From assembly GCA_963841885.1 (NCBI GenBank), contig CAWJEK010000033.1, positions 28,108 to 92,107 on the forward strand: a DNA stretch of 64,000 nt, written 5' to 3'. Below, in pieces: positions 7,996 to 17,199 of the stretch. A program made the position numbers and the translations under genes. The notes under the pieces were generated by a model. The model did no database searches, was not told where the DNA came from, and saw only the letters and a list, made by a program, of their open reading frames with translations. The DNA is from Bog-756 sp963841885. GTDB taxonomy: Bacteria > Actinomycetota > Acidimicrobiia > Acidimicrobiales > RAAP-2. Numbering within the stretch: the stretch's first letter is position 1; every line of letters starts with the position of its first letter.

Positions 7996-9246
7996 ATGGA
8001 CATCCACACCGACATCGCCGTCGTCGGCGCCGGCCTCGCCGGCCTGAGCGCCGCGGCCACCGCCGCGGCCGGGGGCGCGACCACCCTCGTGCTCGAAGCC
8101 CACCAGCCCGGGGGGCGGGCCCGGACGACCGAGCGCCAGGGGTTCGTCTGGAACCTCGGTGCCCACGCTCTCTACCTCGGGGGCCCCGGGGCCTCGGTAC
8201 TGCGGTCGCTCGGCGTGACGCCACAGGGCGCGCCACCCCCGCTCGGTCGCTACCTCGGCTCCCGCCGGGGCGAGCTCCACCGCCTGCCGACCGGCCCCAC
8301 GTCGTTGCTCCGGTCCGGCCTGCTCGGGACCCGCAGCAAGGCGCAGCTGGGGACCCTCCTGGCCCGCCTCCCCCGGATCTCCCCCGCCGGCTTGGAAGGC
8401 ACCTCCACCCGGGCGTGGATCGAGGACCAGGGCCTCCGTCCGGACGCCGTCGCCGTGGTGCTAGCCCTGCTCCGACTGGGGACCTACTGCGCGGACCCCG
8501 ACGCCCTGGGCGCCGACGCCGCCGTGGCCCAGATACAGCTGGCCTCGGCGGCGGGCGTCCTGTACCTCGACGACGGCTGGTCCCAGTTGACCGACGCGCT
8601 GGCCGCCGGCATCGACGTGCGGGCCACCACGGCCGTCCGGTCCCTCGAACCGGCCGCCGGTCGGTTCGAGCTGCTGGGCGATGACATCCGGGTGATCGCC
8701 CGCCGGGTCGTGATCGCCGTCGGGCCCCCGGCCGCCGCCCGACGCCTGCTGCCGGATCCACCCGACTGGGGCGACCTCGGGCCGCCGGTCACCGCGGCCT
8801 GCCTCGACCTGGGCGTACGGCGGGCGCCGGCACCCGGCTACGTGCTCGGCATCGACACCCCGCTGTACGCCACCACCCAGGGGCCGCCGGCCCGGCAGGC
8901 TCCGACCGGCGACGCGGTGGTGGCCGTGCTCCGCTACGGCACCTGCTCGGCCGCCGAGGACCGTCGGGCGCTCGACGCCCACCGCCGGCTGGCCGGGGTC
9001 ACCGACGACGACATCGTGGCCCAGCGCTTCCTCGCCTCGATGACCGTCGCCTCGACCGCACCCCGGCCGGACCGGGGTGGTCTGCGGGGACGCCCGGGCA
9101 CGGACGCCACCGGCACCCCCGGCATCCACCTGGCCGGCGACTGGGTGGGGCCCGAGGGGCTCCTGGCCGACGCCGCCCTGGCCAGTGGGGCCGCCGCCGG
9201 GCGTCAGGCCCTGGCCACCCTCGAGCGGACGGGCTCGGCGCCGTGA
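7996..9246 (+). CDS. FAD-dependent oxidoreductase (amine oxidase/phytoene desaturase-like)
   Basis: A 416-residue flavoprotein with an N-terminal dinucleotide-binding fold, DIAVVGAGLAGLSAA, followed by the acidic end of beta-2 (VLEAHQPGGRART, the GGRA(R/S)T motif of amine oxidases and carotenoid desaturases) and a C-terminal FAD-binding strand, GIHLAGDWVGPEGLLADAALASG. The substrate is unknown. The ATG at 7996 begins four residues before the Rossmann strand. Its last codons overlap the start of the ECF sigma gene (GTG within the TGA stop context at 9243-9246), so the two are translationally coupled. Confidence 0.85.
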   Translation: MDIHTDIAVVGAGLAGLSAAATAAAGGATTLVLEAHQPGGRARTTERQGFVWNLGAHALYLGGPGASVLRSLGVTPQGAPPPLGRYLGSRRGELHRLPTGPTSLLRSGLLGTRSKAQLGTLLARLPRISPAGLEGTSTRAWIEDQGLRPDAVAVVLALLRLGTYCADPDALGADAAVAQIQLASAAGVLYLDDGWSQLTDALAAGIDVRATTAVRSLEPAAGRFELLGDDIRVIARRVVIAVGPPAAARRLLPDPPDWGDLGPPVTAACLDLGVRRAPAPGYVLGIDTPLYATTQGPPARQAPTGDAVVAVLRYGTCSAAEDRRALDAHRRLAGVTDDDIVAQRFLASMTVASTAPRPDRGGLRGRPGTDATGTPGIHLAGDWVGPEGLLADAALASGAAAGRQALATLERTGSAP

Positions 9247-10124
9247 CCGCCCCCCGGACGACTCCGACCGACGAGTTCGACCACGAGCGTCCCCGCCTCG
9301 TCGGGCTCGCCTACCGCCTGCTCGGCAGCCTGGCCGACGCCGAAGACGTGGTGTCCGACGTCTGGTTCCGTTGGGAACGGACCGACCGCGCGTCGGTCGA
9401 GCGTCCGGCGGCGTGGCTCACCACCGTCACCACCCGGGTGGCCCTCGACCACCTCCGGGCCCGGTACCGGCGCCCCGTCGTCTACCCCGGACCTTCGCTG
9501 CCCGAGCCGCTGGTCGCCGGACCCGGGCCCGAGGAGGCCGCCGAGCTGGCCGACTCCCTCACGCTCGGCTTCCTCATCCTCCTCGACGAGCTCGGCCCGG
9601 TGGAGCGGGCGGTGTTCGTGCTGGCCGATGTGTTCGCCGTCCCCTATGACGAGATCGGGCCCATGGTGGGCAGGTCGTCGGGCGCCTGCCGACAGATCGC
9701 CAGCCGCTCCCGACGGCGCATCCGGGACGCGCACCTGCCGCGGGGCTCGGCCGGCGATCGGCGGCTCGTCGACGAGATGCTGGCGGCCGTGGCCACCGGC
9801 GACGTACAGGGGGTGCTCGACCGGCTGTCGCCCGACGTCGTGTGCACCAGTGACGGCGGTCCGCACCGGCGGGCGGCACGCCGGCCGGTCGTCACCGCCC
9901 CGCGGGTGGCCCGTTTCCTCGTCAATCTGGGCCGGCGCTACCAGGGAAGGATGGAGGTGGCGCCGGTCAACGTCAACGGCGACGCCGGGTACGTCCTGCG
10001 CGTCGACGGCCGGCTCGACCAGGTCGTGGCCTGTTCGGTGGCCGACGGACGGGTGGTGGCCATCCGGATCGTGCGCAACCCCGAGAAGCTCCGCCACGTC
10101 GACTCGCCGGTCCGCCTCGAATGA
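9243..10124 (+). CDS. ECF41-type (SigJ-like) RNA polymerase sigma factor with SnoaL-like C-terminal domain
   Basis: A 293-residue sigma factor. Region 2 is LVGLAYRLLGSLADAEDVVSD with WLTTVTTRVALDHLRA. Region 4 is LDELGPVERAVFVLADVF then YDEIGPMVGRSSGACRQIASR. A SnoaL/NTF2-like C-terminal domain follows (about 180-290). Two hallmarks of group ECF41 are visible: the linker LPEPLV and the C-terminal NPEKL (family: NPDKL). In this group the C-terminal domain regulates the sigma factor in place of an anti-sigma factor. ECF41 genes usually neighbour a carboxymuconolactone decarboxylase, oxidoreductase or epimerase; here the coupled neighbour is a FAD oxidoreductase, the likely partner or target. 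Confidence 0.92.
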   Translation: MTAPRTTPTDEFDHERPRLVGLAYRLLGSLADAEDVVSDVWFRWERTDRASVERPAAWLTTVTTRVALDHLRARYRRPVVYPGPSLPEPLVAGPGPEEAAELADSLTLGFLILLDELGPVERAVFVLADVFAVPYDEIGPMVGRSSGACRQIASRSRRRIRDAHLPRGSAGDRRLVDEMLAAVATGDVQGVLDRLSPDVVCTSDGGPHRRAARRPVVTAPRVARFLVNLGRRYQGRMEVAPVNVNGDAGYVLRVDGRLDQVVACSVADGRVVAIRIVRNPEKLRHVDSPVRLE

Positions 10125-10176
10125 CGTCCGCCCCGCCTGACCGGCCGTCCCGCGTGACCATCCGCCGGACCGGACC

Positions 10177-10201
10177 GGACCGGGGACGCCCCTGCCGGTC
10201 C
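10177..10201 (+). terminator. GC-rich hairpin after the sigma gene
   Basis: A seven-base stem, GGACCGG with CCGGTCC, encloses an 11-base loop 52 bases after the sigma factor stop. There is no U-tract, so it could be an atypical terminator or a chance GC palindrome. It directly precedes the TAGGAT element of the next gene. Confidence 0.3.
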
Positions 10202-10203
10202 CG

Positions 10204-10209
10204 TAGGAT
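10204..10209 (+). promoter_or_regulatory. Leaderless-type -10 element (TAGGAT) for the DUF2252 gene
   Basis: TAGGAT is followed by six bases and then ATC GAT CCC in the DUF2252 frame. The geometry matches the other leaderless starts in the window, but the start codon position reads ATC instead of ATG or GTG. Confidence 0.4.
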
Positions 10210-10215
10210 CGCAGC

Positions 10216-11600
10216 ATCGATCCCACCGGCCCCCGCTCCGTTCCCTCGCTGCCCCGTCACGACCTGGGCGCCACCGGGTCCGAGCGTCGGATCACCGGCA
10301 AGCTGGCCCGCCAGCGGGCGCCGCGCCGGGCCCAGGGTCGGTGGGAACCGGAGCGTCGCGGGCACGATGCCCTGCGGACGATCCTCGATCAGGAGGACGT
10401 GCGCGATCCCGCCCTGCTCGCCCTCCGCCACGGGCGGATGGCCGTCTCCCCCTGGAACTACTTCCGGGGCGCCGCCGCGGTCATGGCCGCCGACCTCGGG
10501 TCACGGCCCCACAGCGGGATCGAGGTGCAGCTCTGCGGGGACGCCCACGTCCTCAACTTCGGTCTGTGGGCCACCCCCGAACGCAACCTGGCCTTCGACC
10601 TCCGGGACTTCGACGAGACGCTCCCGGGTCCGTTCGAGTGGGACGTGCACCGGTTGGCCACCAGCCTCGTGGTGGCGGCCCGGGCCGGAGGCATCCGCCC
10701 GGGTCGCGCCCGGGCCGCGGTGGAGGCGGCGGTCGATGCCTACCGGGGTCGGATCCGGCGGTACGCCAGGATGCCCGAATTGGACATCTGGTACGACGGC
10801 ACCCACGTCGACAGCCTGCTCGGCTACTTCGAGCCGGCCGACCGCGGACGGTGTCGGTGCACATCGACGCCAAGCGGTCCAAGCGGACCCACCGTGGGGC
10901 CTACGCCAAGCTGACCGAGATGGCCCACGGCCGGCCCCGCATCACCGAGGACCCGCCGGTCCGGACGACGGTCGACGACGACGAGCAGTCCGACCTCGTC
11001 GACGAGCTGCTGGGCGGCTACCGCGCGTCGCTCCAGGAGGACCGCCGCCACCTCTTCGACCGGTTCACCGAGGCCGACATCGTCCGACAGGTGGTCGGGG
11101 TGGGCAGCGTCGGGATGCGCGTCTACCTGGTGCTGCTCGAGGGGCGCAGCGGTAGTGACCCGCTGTTCCTCCAGTGCAAGCAGGCGGGGCCCTCCGTCTA
11201 CGAGGCCCAGGTCGCCCCCTCGCTCCACGCCACGCACGGGGAGCGGGTCGTCGCCGGCAAACGCCTGGTCCAGACGGCCACCGACATCTTCGTCGGGTGG
11301 TCCACGTTCCGGGGGCACCACTACTACGTCCGGCAGTTCCGCGATATGAAGATCATCCCCACCGTCGAGCTCATCGCCCCCCGACTGGCCGAATTCGCCA
11401 CCGCCTGCGGCGAGACGCTGGCCCGCGCCCACGCCCGCTCCGGCGACCCCGTGGCCATCGACGCCTACCTGGGGAAGGGCTCCGGCTACCGCGACGCCGC
11501 GGTGGCTTTCGCCGGACGGTACGCGGACCAGAACGACGTCGACCACGTCCAGCTGGTGGACGCCATCGCCCGGGGGAAGGTCACCGCCCACCCGGACTGA
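10216..11600 (+). pseudogene. DUF2252 family protein, frameshifted
   Basis: Two adjacent frames together encode one DUF2252 protein (kinase-like fold, function unknown). The first part has RHGRMAVSPWNYFRGAAAVM, QLCGDAHVLNFG, FDLRDFDETLPGPFEWDV and KRLA-type helix HRLATSLVVAAR. The second has AYAKLTEMAHGRPRI, FLQCKQAGPSVYE, RVVAGKRLVQTATDIFVGW, HYYVRQFRDMK and ARAHARSGD. The switch falls near 10841-10855 and is of the -1 (one base missing) type. All conserved blocks are otherwise intact. In the first frame no ATG, GTG or TTG precedes 10399, although homology extends to about 10230; the promoter geometry points to an ATC at 10216. A sequence error or a real null allele are both possible. Confidence 0.75.
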
Positions 11601-11633
11601 GCGACCCAGCCCGGCGACGCCGGTCACCGTTGC

Positions 11634-11639
11634 TACGGT
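11634..11639 (+). promoter_or_regulatory. Leaderless-type -10 element for uspA-like gene
   Basis: TACGGT lies six bases before the ATG at 11646, leaving no room for a ribosome-binding site. Confidence 0.45.
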
Positions 11640-11645
11640 GGCCCG

Positions 11646-12098
11646 ATGGCCCGGCCGATCCTGCTCTGCGCCGACGGTTCCGAGGCCGCGCTCGACGCCC
11701 TGGTGGACGCCGTCGCCCTGCTCGGTCGCTCGCACCCCTACGTCCTGGTGACCGTGGCCGACGCCCCCGATCCCGACGTCCTCTCGGGCACGGGTCACGC
11801 CGGCGCCGACATGGACGCCGAGGAGTTCGAACTGGCGGTGGGCAAGGCGCACGAGACGGCCCGCCAGGTACTGCGCGAGGCCGAGGATCGCCTCGGCATC
11901 ACCGACGTCGAGGTCCGGGTGGTCTCCGGTGAGCCGGGCGCGGCCATCTGCGCACTGGCCGTCGAGGTCTCGGCCGGGGCCGTGGTGCTCGGCACCCGCG
12001 GCCGGGGCGGCATCACCCGGGCCCTGCTGGGATCGGTGTCCGACTACGTGGCCCGCACCGCGCCCTGCACCGTGATCGTGGGGCGTAGCCCCACCTGA
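11646..12098 (+). CDS. Universal stress protein (UspA family)
   Basis: A 150-residue single Usp domain. It begins with the first strand PILLCADGSEAALDALVDAV and ends with the ATP-binding motif GTRGRGGITRALLGSVS, matching the ATP-binding class pattern G-x2-G-x9-G-S, then VARTAPCTVIVG. Cytoplasmic stress or energy-status roles are known for the family; no specific partner is indicated. The gene is monocistronic with a leaderless-type promoter. Confidence 0.92.
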   Translation: MARPILLCADGSEAALDALVDAVALLGRSHPYVLVTVADAPDPDVLSGTGHAGADMDAEEFELAVGKAHETARQVLREAEDRLGITDVEVRVVSGEPGAAICALAVEVSAGAVVLGTRGRGGITRALLGSVSDYVARTAPCTVIVGRSPT

Positions 12099-12132
12099 GG
12101 GCCGCGGGTCCGGCCCCGACGATAGGAGTTCC

Positions 12133-12759
12133 ATGGACGTCTTCCCCCTGATCGCCGCCGAGCGCCGCCGACTCGCCGACGCGCTGGAGCCGCTGTCTCC
12201 GGCCGAGTGGGAGTCCCCCTCGCTGTGCGCGGGATGGACCGTGCACGTGGTGGCGGCCCACCTCAACTCCCCGTGGGAGGTCTCACTTCCGTCGATGCTG
12301 CTCGACGTGGCCCGCGCCCGCTCCCTCGACGGCGGATTCGACCGCGTCGCCCACCGCCTGGCCGACCGGCTCGATCCGGCCGCCTGCGTGGCCGGACTGC
12401 GCGACAACGCCACCTCCCGGTTCACCCCACCCGGCTCGGGGCCCGAGGCCCCGCTGACCGACGTGATCGTCCACGGCGCCGACATGCTCGTGCCCTCGGG
12501 CCGCGCGGTGGCCGTCGACCCGGTGGCCCTCGCCACCTCGCTCGAGTTCCTGGCCGGGGGCCGGGCCAAGGGATTCGTCCCCAGGGGCCGGGTGGACGGC
12601 CTGGTCGTCGAGGCGAGCGACATCGACGTACGCATCGGCCAGGGGTCCGAGGTGGTGCGGGGGCCCGCCATCGCCCTGTGCGGCGTGCTGTGCGGTCGAC
12701 GGGCCCTGGTCGACCGGTTGTCCGGGGAGGGCCTCACCACCCTGGTCGACCGTCTCTGA
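12133..12759 (+). CDS. Maleylpyruvate isomerase family mycothiol-dependent enzyme (DinB-like)
   Basis: A 208-residue protein of the actinobacterial MDMPI family. The N-terminal four-helix bundle has LSPAEWESPSLCAGWTVHVVAAHL, the typical W-x4-LCxGWTVxDVxAHL signature, and a C-terminal lobe with PLTDVIVHGADM. The canonical metal ligands include this first histidine and the later HGAD histidine. The family uses mycothiol in isomerisation or thiol transfer; the substrate is unknown. A TAGGAG ribosome site precedes the ATG. Presence of this family supports an actinobacterial origin. Confidence 0.85.
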   Translation: MDVFPLIAAERRRLADALEPLSPAEWESPSLCAGWTVHVVAAHLNSPWEVSLPSMLLDVARARSLDGGFDRVAHRLADRLDPAACVAGLRDNATSRFTPPGSGPEAPLTDVIVHGADMLVPSGRAVAVDPVALATSLEFLAGGRAKGFVPRGRVDGLVVEASDIDVRIGQGSEVVRGPAIALCGVLCGRRALVDRLSGEGLTTLVDRL

Positions 12760-12796
12760 CGGGGTCACGCCGGGTCGACCGGCGCCACCGGCCACG

Positions 12797-13533
12797 TCAG
12801 CAGGTGGTGGACGGCTCCGAGGTCCCGGCGCCCGGACCGGGGTCGAGGACGACTCCCCCGGTCCGTCGCGCAGGATCGCACCCAGGTGCACGACGTACCA
12901 TTCGCCCCGCCACGAGATGAGCGAGGCGATCCCGAACGACCGCGTCTCGCCGCCCTCGGTGTAGACGACGCGCGAGTTGGCCACCTCGTAATAGCCGATG
13001 CCGTTGTCGCACACGCCGGGGGGGACCCAGTGGGCGTACTGCATGGGCACCTCGACCGATGTCAGCGCGGCCCCGGCGCCGCCCGGGCCGAGTTCGTCAT
13101 GGGCGGCCGCGATGTCGAGGTCGTACTCGGCCACCAGCCGATCCGTGTAGTCCCCCGAGGCGTCGCCGATGTCCTTGAGCTGCAGGTACGCACCTTCGGG
13201 AAAGAAGGCGACCTGGGCCCCGGCGGGAGACCCGGACACCACCGATGCGAACAGGGCCTGCATGGCCGCCAGGAACGAGGGGCTGTCAGGGGACGGCAGG
13301 GCGTCCGTCTGGGGCAGGCTCCCGACGTCGACCGTGGTCGTGGTCGTGGTGGGCGGCACGGTCGTGGTCGTGGTGGGCGGCACGGTGGTGGTCGACCGGC
13401 CCGGAACGGTGGTCACCGGGGTGGCGGACGGCCCGCCGCAGGCGGTCACGAGGATGCCGGCGGCCAGGCCGGCGGCGACCCAGGCAGGACGGACGGCCCG
13501 ACGGCGGGGCGGTCTCCTCCGGGTGGCGGCCAT
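12797..13533 (-). CDS. Putative lipoprotein with Thr/Pro linker (probable C-terminal frameshift)
   Basis: The N-terminus has a basic region, a hydrophobic stretch (PAWVAAGLAAGILV) and a lipobox VTAC, so it should be a lipid-anchored exported protein. A Thr/Pro-rich linker follows, then a globular domain of about 150 residues ending SFGIASLISWRGEWYVVHLGAILRDGPG. I do not recognise the domain. The uninterrupted frame would run to 12283 antisense through the DinB-like gene, which is implausible. Adding one G to the five-G run (12855-12859) gives a natural end at 12797 (GVVLDPGPGAGTSEPSTTC). I therefore call 12797 as the end. Confidence 0.6.
13337..13384. repeat. Two perfect tandem 24-base units in the lipoprotein linker
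   Basis: Two identical 24-base units encode the TTTTTVPP linker repeat of the lipoprotein. Such in-frame repeats can expand or contract by slippage without breaking the frame. Confidence 0.85.
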
Positions 13534-13680
13534 CGGACCGACAGACTACGGGAGGCGGCCCTGCCGGGACGTCTCGACTACCGTCCACCACCCGGCTTGC
13601 CACCCGGTGGGGCGGGTGGGCTAGACAGTGACGTCTGACGCGCCCGTCAGGCGCCCACCCCGGCCACGAGGAGCTACGCA

Positions 13681-14920
13681 ATGCCCGAAGCATGGATCAT
13701 CGACGCCGTCCGCACCCCGCGGGGCATCGGCAAGGTCGGGAAGGGAGCCCTGGCCGACCAGCACCCGCAGATCATCGGGGCCGCCGTCCTGCGGGCCATC
13801 GCCGAGCGCAACGACCTCGACACCGCCGACGTGGACGACATCATCTGGGGCACCAGCCGTCAGGTGGGGACCCAGGGAGGCGATCTCGGCCGGATGGCCG
13901 CACTCGACGCCGGCTACGACGTGCACTCGAGCGGCGTCACGCTGGACCGCTACTGCGGATCGGGCATCACCGCGGTGAACCTGGCGGCCGCATCGATCCT
14001 GGCCGGGTTCGAGGAGGTCATGATCGCCGGGGGAACCGAGCTCATGTCGTCGTACGGCACCAACAAGGTGGAAGGGGGCGGGTTCTTCATCGACTCCGGG
14101 AACGAGCACCTGCGCGCCGTGTGGCCCCAGCCCAACCAGGGGGTGGCCGCCGACGCCATCGCCACGCTCGAAGGCATCCCCCGCCAGGCCCTCGACGAAC
14201 TGGCGGCATCGTCCCAGGCCCGGGCGGCCACCGCCATCGCCGAAGGTCGCTTCGACCGGAGCCTGGTCCCCGTCCACGACGCCGAGGGCAAGCTGCTGCT
14301 CGCCACCGAGGAGTACCCGCGTCCGGGCACGACGGTCGACAAGCTGGCCGCAACTGGCCCCGGCTTTCGAGGGGATCGGCGACATCGCCCTGAATGCCGA
14401 CGGCCTGACCTTCCGGGGGATGGTCAACCAACGGTTCCCCGACCTCCAGATCTCCCACGTCCACCATGCCGGCAACTCGTCAGGTGTCGTCGACGGGGCG
14501 GCGGCTCTGCTGCTCACCAGCCCCGACTACGCCCGGGCCCACGGGCTGACCCCCCGGGCCCGGATCGTCGCCGCCGCCAACATGGGCGACGACCCCACGC
14601 TGATGCTGAACGCGCCGGTGCCCGCCACCCGCAAGGTGCTGGCCAAGGCGGGGATGCACCTCGACCAGATCGACCTGTTCGAGGTGAACGAGGCCTTCGC
14701 CGTCGTGCCCGAGAAGTTCATCCGCGACCTGGACCTCGACCGGGACAAGGTCAACGTCAACGGCGGCGCCATCGCCCTCGGCCATCCGATCGGCGCCACC
14801 GGCGCCATGCTGATCGGCACCGTCCTCGACGAGCTCGAGCGTCAGGACAAGCAGTTCGGGCTCGTCACCATGTGTGCGGCCGGCGGCATGGCCCCGGCGG
14901 TGATCATCGAGCGGATCTGA
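13681..14920 (+). pseudogene. Acetyl-CoA acetyltransferase (thiolase), frameshifted
   Basis: Two frames join into one thiolase that would cleave or condense acyl-CoA. The first (13681 to about 14352) has PEAWIIDAVRTPRGIG and the nucleophile Cys in DRYCGSGITAVN. The second has FRGMVNQRFPDLQ, EVNEAFAVVPEKF, GGAIALGHPIGATGA (catalytic His) and the second Cys in MCAAGGM. Removing one A from the AA at 14352-14353 restores KLAALAPAFEGIGDIAL without a gap. All catalytic residues are present, so this is likely an intact gene with a sequence error. The gene is preceded by an AGGAG-like site and stands alone on this strand. Confidence 0.85.
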
Positions 14921-14951
14921 GCCGCCCCGGCGGAGTTCCGGGCGGGTCGGG

Positions 14952-15590
14952 TCAGCCCGCAGCCTGGCCGAACTCCCGGGTGTCGACGGTGATGTACAGC
15001 ACCGAGGCGGATGCCACCACCTCACCGCCGGCCAGACAGTCGGCGCTGGCATGCAACTTTCGGCCCTCGTGACGGTCGATCCGGGCCCGGAACTCGAGGG
15101 GCTCCTCGACCGGGACCGGCCGGTGGTACCGCACGGTCAGTTCGCCGGTGTAGGCCGCCACCCCGGCGAGCGGCAGGACCCCGGCGGCTATGTCGTCGAA
15201 GAGTGCGGCCACCATGCCCCCGTGGGACCGGCGCGGGGCACCTTCGTAGGCGGTCCCCAGCACCGTGTGCGCCACCACCTCGTCGCCCTCGTACCCGAGG
15301 GTGATCTCCGCGGAGGTCGGGTTGGTGGTGCCCGCTACGGCGCGGTCGGTCATCGGGTTGTCCGTGCTCCGCAGTGCCTCGTCGACGGGCCCCTCGGTGA
15401 ACATGCGGCCGAAGTGGGCGGCGAGCATCGCCGCCCGGTCCCGCCGGGCACCGGTCGCCAGATCGGCGGTGGCGGCGCGGGCCTCGGCGGCGATACGGGC
15501 GAGCAGCGCGTCCTCCGCCTCATGGGCCACGAAGGCGTCGTTGAGGCGGCGCAGGGCGGCGGCGGCGTCGAGTCGGGCATCGTCGGTCAC
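14952..15590 (-). CDS. PaaI/YiiD-like hotdog thioesterase
   Basis: A 212-residue protein whose C-terminal 140 residues form a hotdog domain with the PaaI-type motif APRRSHGGMVAALFDDIAAG (the acidic residue at the helix is catalytic in the family) and ELTVRYHRPVPVEEPL. The helical N-terminal extension (about 1-75) is rich in Ala and charged residues. It probably hydrolyses acyl- or aryl-CoA thioesters. The GTG start at 15588-15590 lies six bases after a TACGTT element (15597-15602), a leaderless arrangement. Confidence 0.82.
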   Translation of the reverse strand: MTDDARLDAAAALRRLNDAFVAHEAEDALLARIAAEARAATADLATGARRDRAAMLAAHFGRMFTEGPVDEALRSTDNPMTDRAVAGTTNPTSAEITLGYEGDEVVAHTVLGTAYEGAPRRSHGGMVAALFDDIAAGVLPLAGVAAYTGELTVRYHRPVPVEEPLEFRARIDRHEGRKLHASADCLAGGEVVASASVLYITVDTREFGQAAG

Positions 15591-15596
15591 CCGGGC

Positions 15597-15602
15597 AACG
15601 TA
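15597..15602 (-). promoter_or_regulatory. Leaderless-type -10 element for the thioesterase
   Basis: TACGTT on the minus strand is six bases upstream of the GTG start at 15590. Confidence 0.4.
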
Positions 15603-15651
15603 CCGGACGGACGGGACGCCCCCGGACGACGACGGCGCGGGTCCGGTGGCC

Positions 15652-17104
15652 TCAGCCCCCGGAGCGCCGCCCGTGGGCGGCCAGCAGGGCGGCCACCCCT
15701 CCCACCACGCGTTCGGCGGTGGGCAGGTGCAACGACTCGTCCGGTCCGTGGTGGTTGCTGCCGGGCACGAGCACGCCGAGGGCCAGGATCTGGGCCTGCG
15801 GGAACCGCTCGGCGAGCCAGCCGGCGAACGGGATGGTGCCTCCCTCCCCCACCGTGGCGGCCGGACGGCCGAACGCCGCCCGGGATGCCCGGTCGAGGGC
15901 TCCGGAGAGCCAGGGTGCGAACGCCGGCGCCGCCCAGCCGCCGGCCGCCAGCTCGGCGTCCCAGGTGACCTCGGCACCGTAGGGCGGATCGGTGGTGAAC
16001 GCCCGGTCGACCGCCCCGCCCGCCGCCTCGGCGTCGCAGGTCGGAGGGAGCCGGATCGCCAGCTTCAGGGTGGTGAACGGTCGGAGTACGGCTCCGGCGT
16101 CCGTCGGAGCCGGCAGGCCGCCGGCGCCGACCACCGCCACCGACCCGAGCCACGCCTTGCGCATCGACTGTTCCACCCGGGTCGCCCCCTGGAGGACCAG
16201 ACCGTCCACCGTCGGGAAGGGTGGCTCGACATCGCCCGCCTCGGTCAGGGCCGCATCGGCACGGTCGGCGGCCTCCTGTGCCCAGTCCGGAGGGGCGCTG
16301 ACCAGTTCGGGGAGCCGCAGGTCTCCGGTGGTGGGGTCCTCGATGCGGTCGAGCAGCAGGCGGGCGATCCGGAAGGACGAGGGAACCACGGCCCCGGCGC
16401 TGCCGCTGTGGACGCCGTGGTCGAGCACCCGCACCGTGAGCTCGCCCATCAGGGCACCCCGCAGCGAAGTGGTGACCCACAGTCGGTCGCCGGTCGGTGC
16501 GCTCGAGTCGAGGGCGATGACCAGGTCCGGGGTTCCGATACGCCCGTCCAGGGCGGCCAGGACCGGGCGGAGGTGGGGACTGCCACTCTCCTCGGAGCCC
16601 TCCGCCAGGACCACGCAGCGGGCGTGGCTGCCGCCGGCGGCACGCACCGCTTCGAGGGCCACGAGGGCGGAGGGCAGCGCGTACCCGTCGTCGGCGAGTC
16701 CGCGCCCGTAGAGCCGGTCACCCTCCAGGGTCGGCGACCACGGCCCGCGACCCTCGCTCCAGCCGGTGAACGGAGGCTGCTTGTCGTAGTGGCCGTAGAC
16801 GAGCACGGTTCCCGTCGCCCCCGGGTCGGTGGCCGGGACGTCGACGAGGACCGTGGGGGTCAGCCCCTCCATCCGCACCACCTCGACGGTGGCGCCGGGC
16901 AGATCGCGGCGCCGGGCCCAGTCGGCCATCGACTCGGCCGCCCGGTCGAGCTCGCCATGGATCTCCCAGTCGGGGTCGTAATTTCGGCGAGAGATCGGGG
17001 ATCCGGCCGAACTCCAGGAGGTACGGCACGACGGCTCCCCTCCAGGCGGCGATGGCGCGGCGCGCGGCGTCCTCGGGCGTGTCGGTCCGCTGATCGGTGG
17101 TCAT
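15652..17104 (-). pseudogene. M20 family metallopeptidase/dipeptidase, frameshifted near the N-terminus
   Basis: A 484-codon M20 peptidase once one extra A is removed at 16982-16984, which restores DLSPNYDPDWEIHGELDRAA. Zinc-site motifs are all visible: VLVYGHYDKQPP (His, Asp), YGRGLADDGYAL (bridging Asp), VLAEGSEESGS (catalytic and ligand Glu), ALDSS, the lid HSGSAG and the C-terminal His in NHHGPDE. It resembles the cytosolic dipeptidase (CNDP/PepV-like) branch. The ATG at 17104 follows a TACCGT element at 17112-17117 by seven bases. Likely an intact gene with a sequence error. Confidence 0.85.
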
Positions 17105-17199
17105 GGGCCCCACGGTACCGATCCGGTGCCGGCCCGGCACCCGGCCCGGGTGCCGATCGGCGGCGTAACATGCGCCGACCGCTCAGGGAGGACGACACG

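Noticed and set aside
10824..12740. A 638-codon minus-strand frame over DUF2252, uspA and the DinB gene
   Set aside because: Antisense to three recognisable genes and without any domain.
12283..12796. C-terminal extension of the lipoprotein through the DinB-like gene
   Set aside because: Composition changes abruptly after 12860 and the region is antisense to a conserved gene; a one-base change in a G run gives a sensible stop at 12797.
13337..13384. Possible CRISPR repeat from the paired 24-base units (also 41857-41904)
   Set aside because: Units are directly adjacent without spacers, occur only twice and encode in-frame protein linkers.
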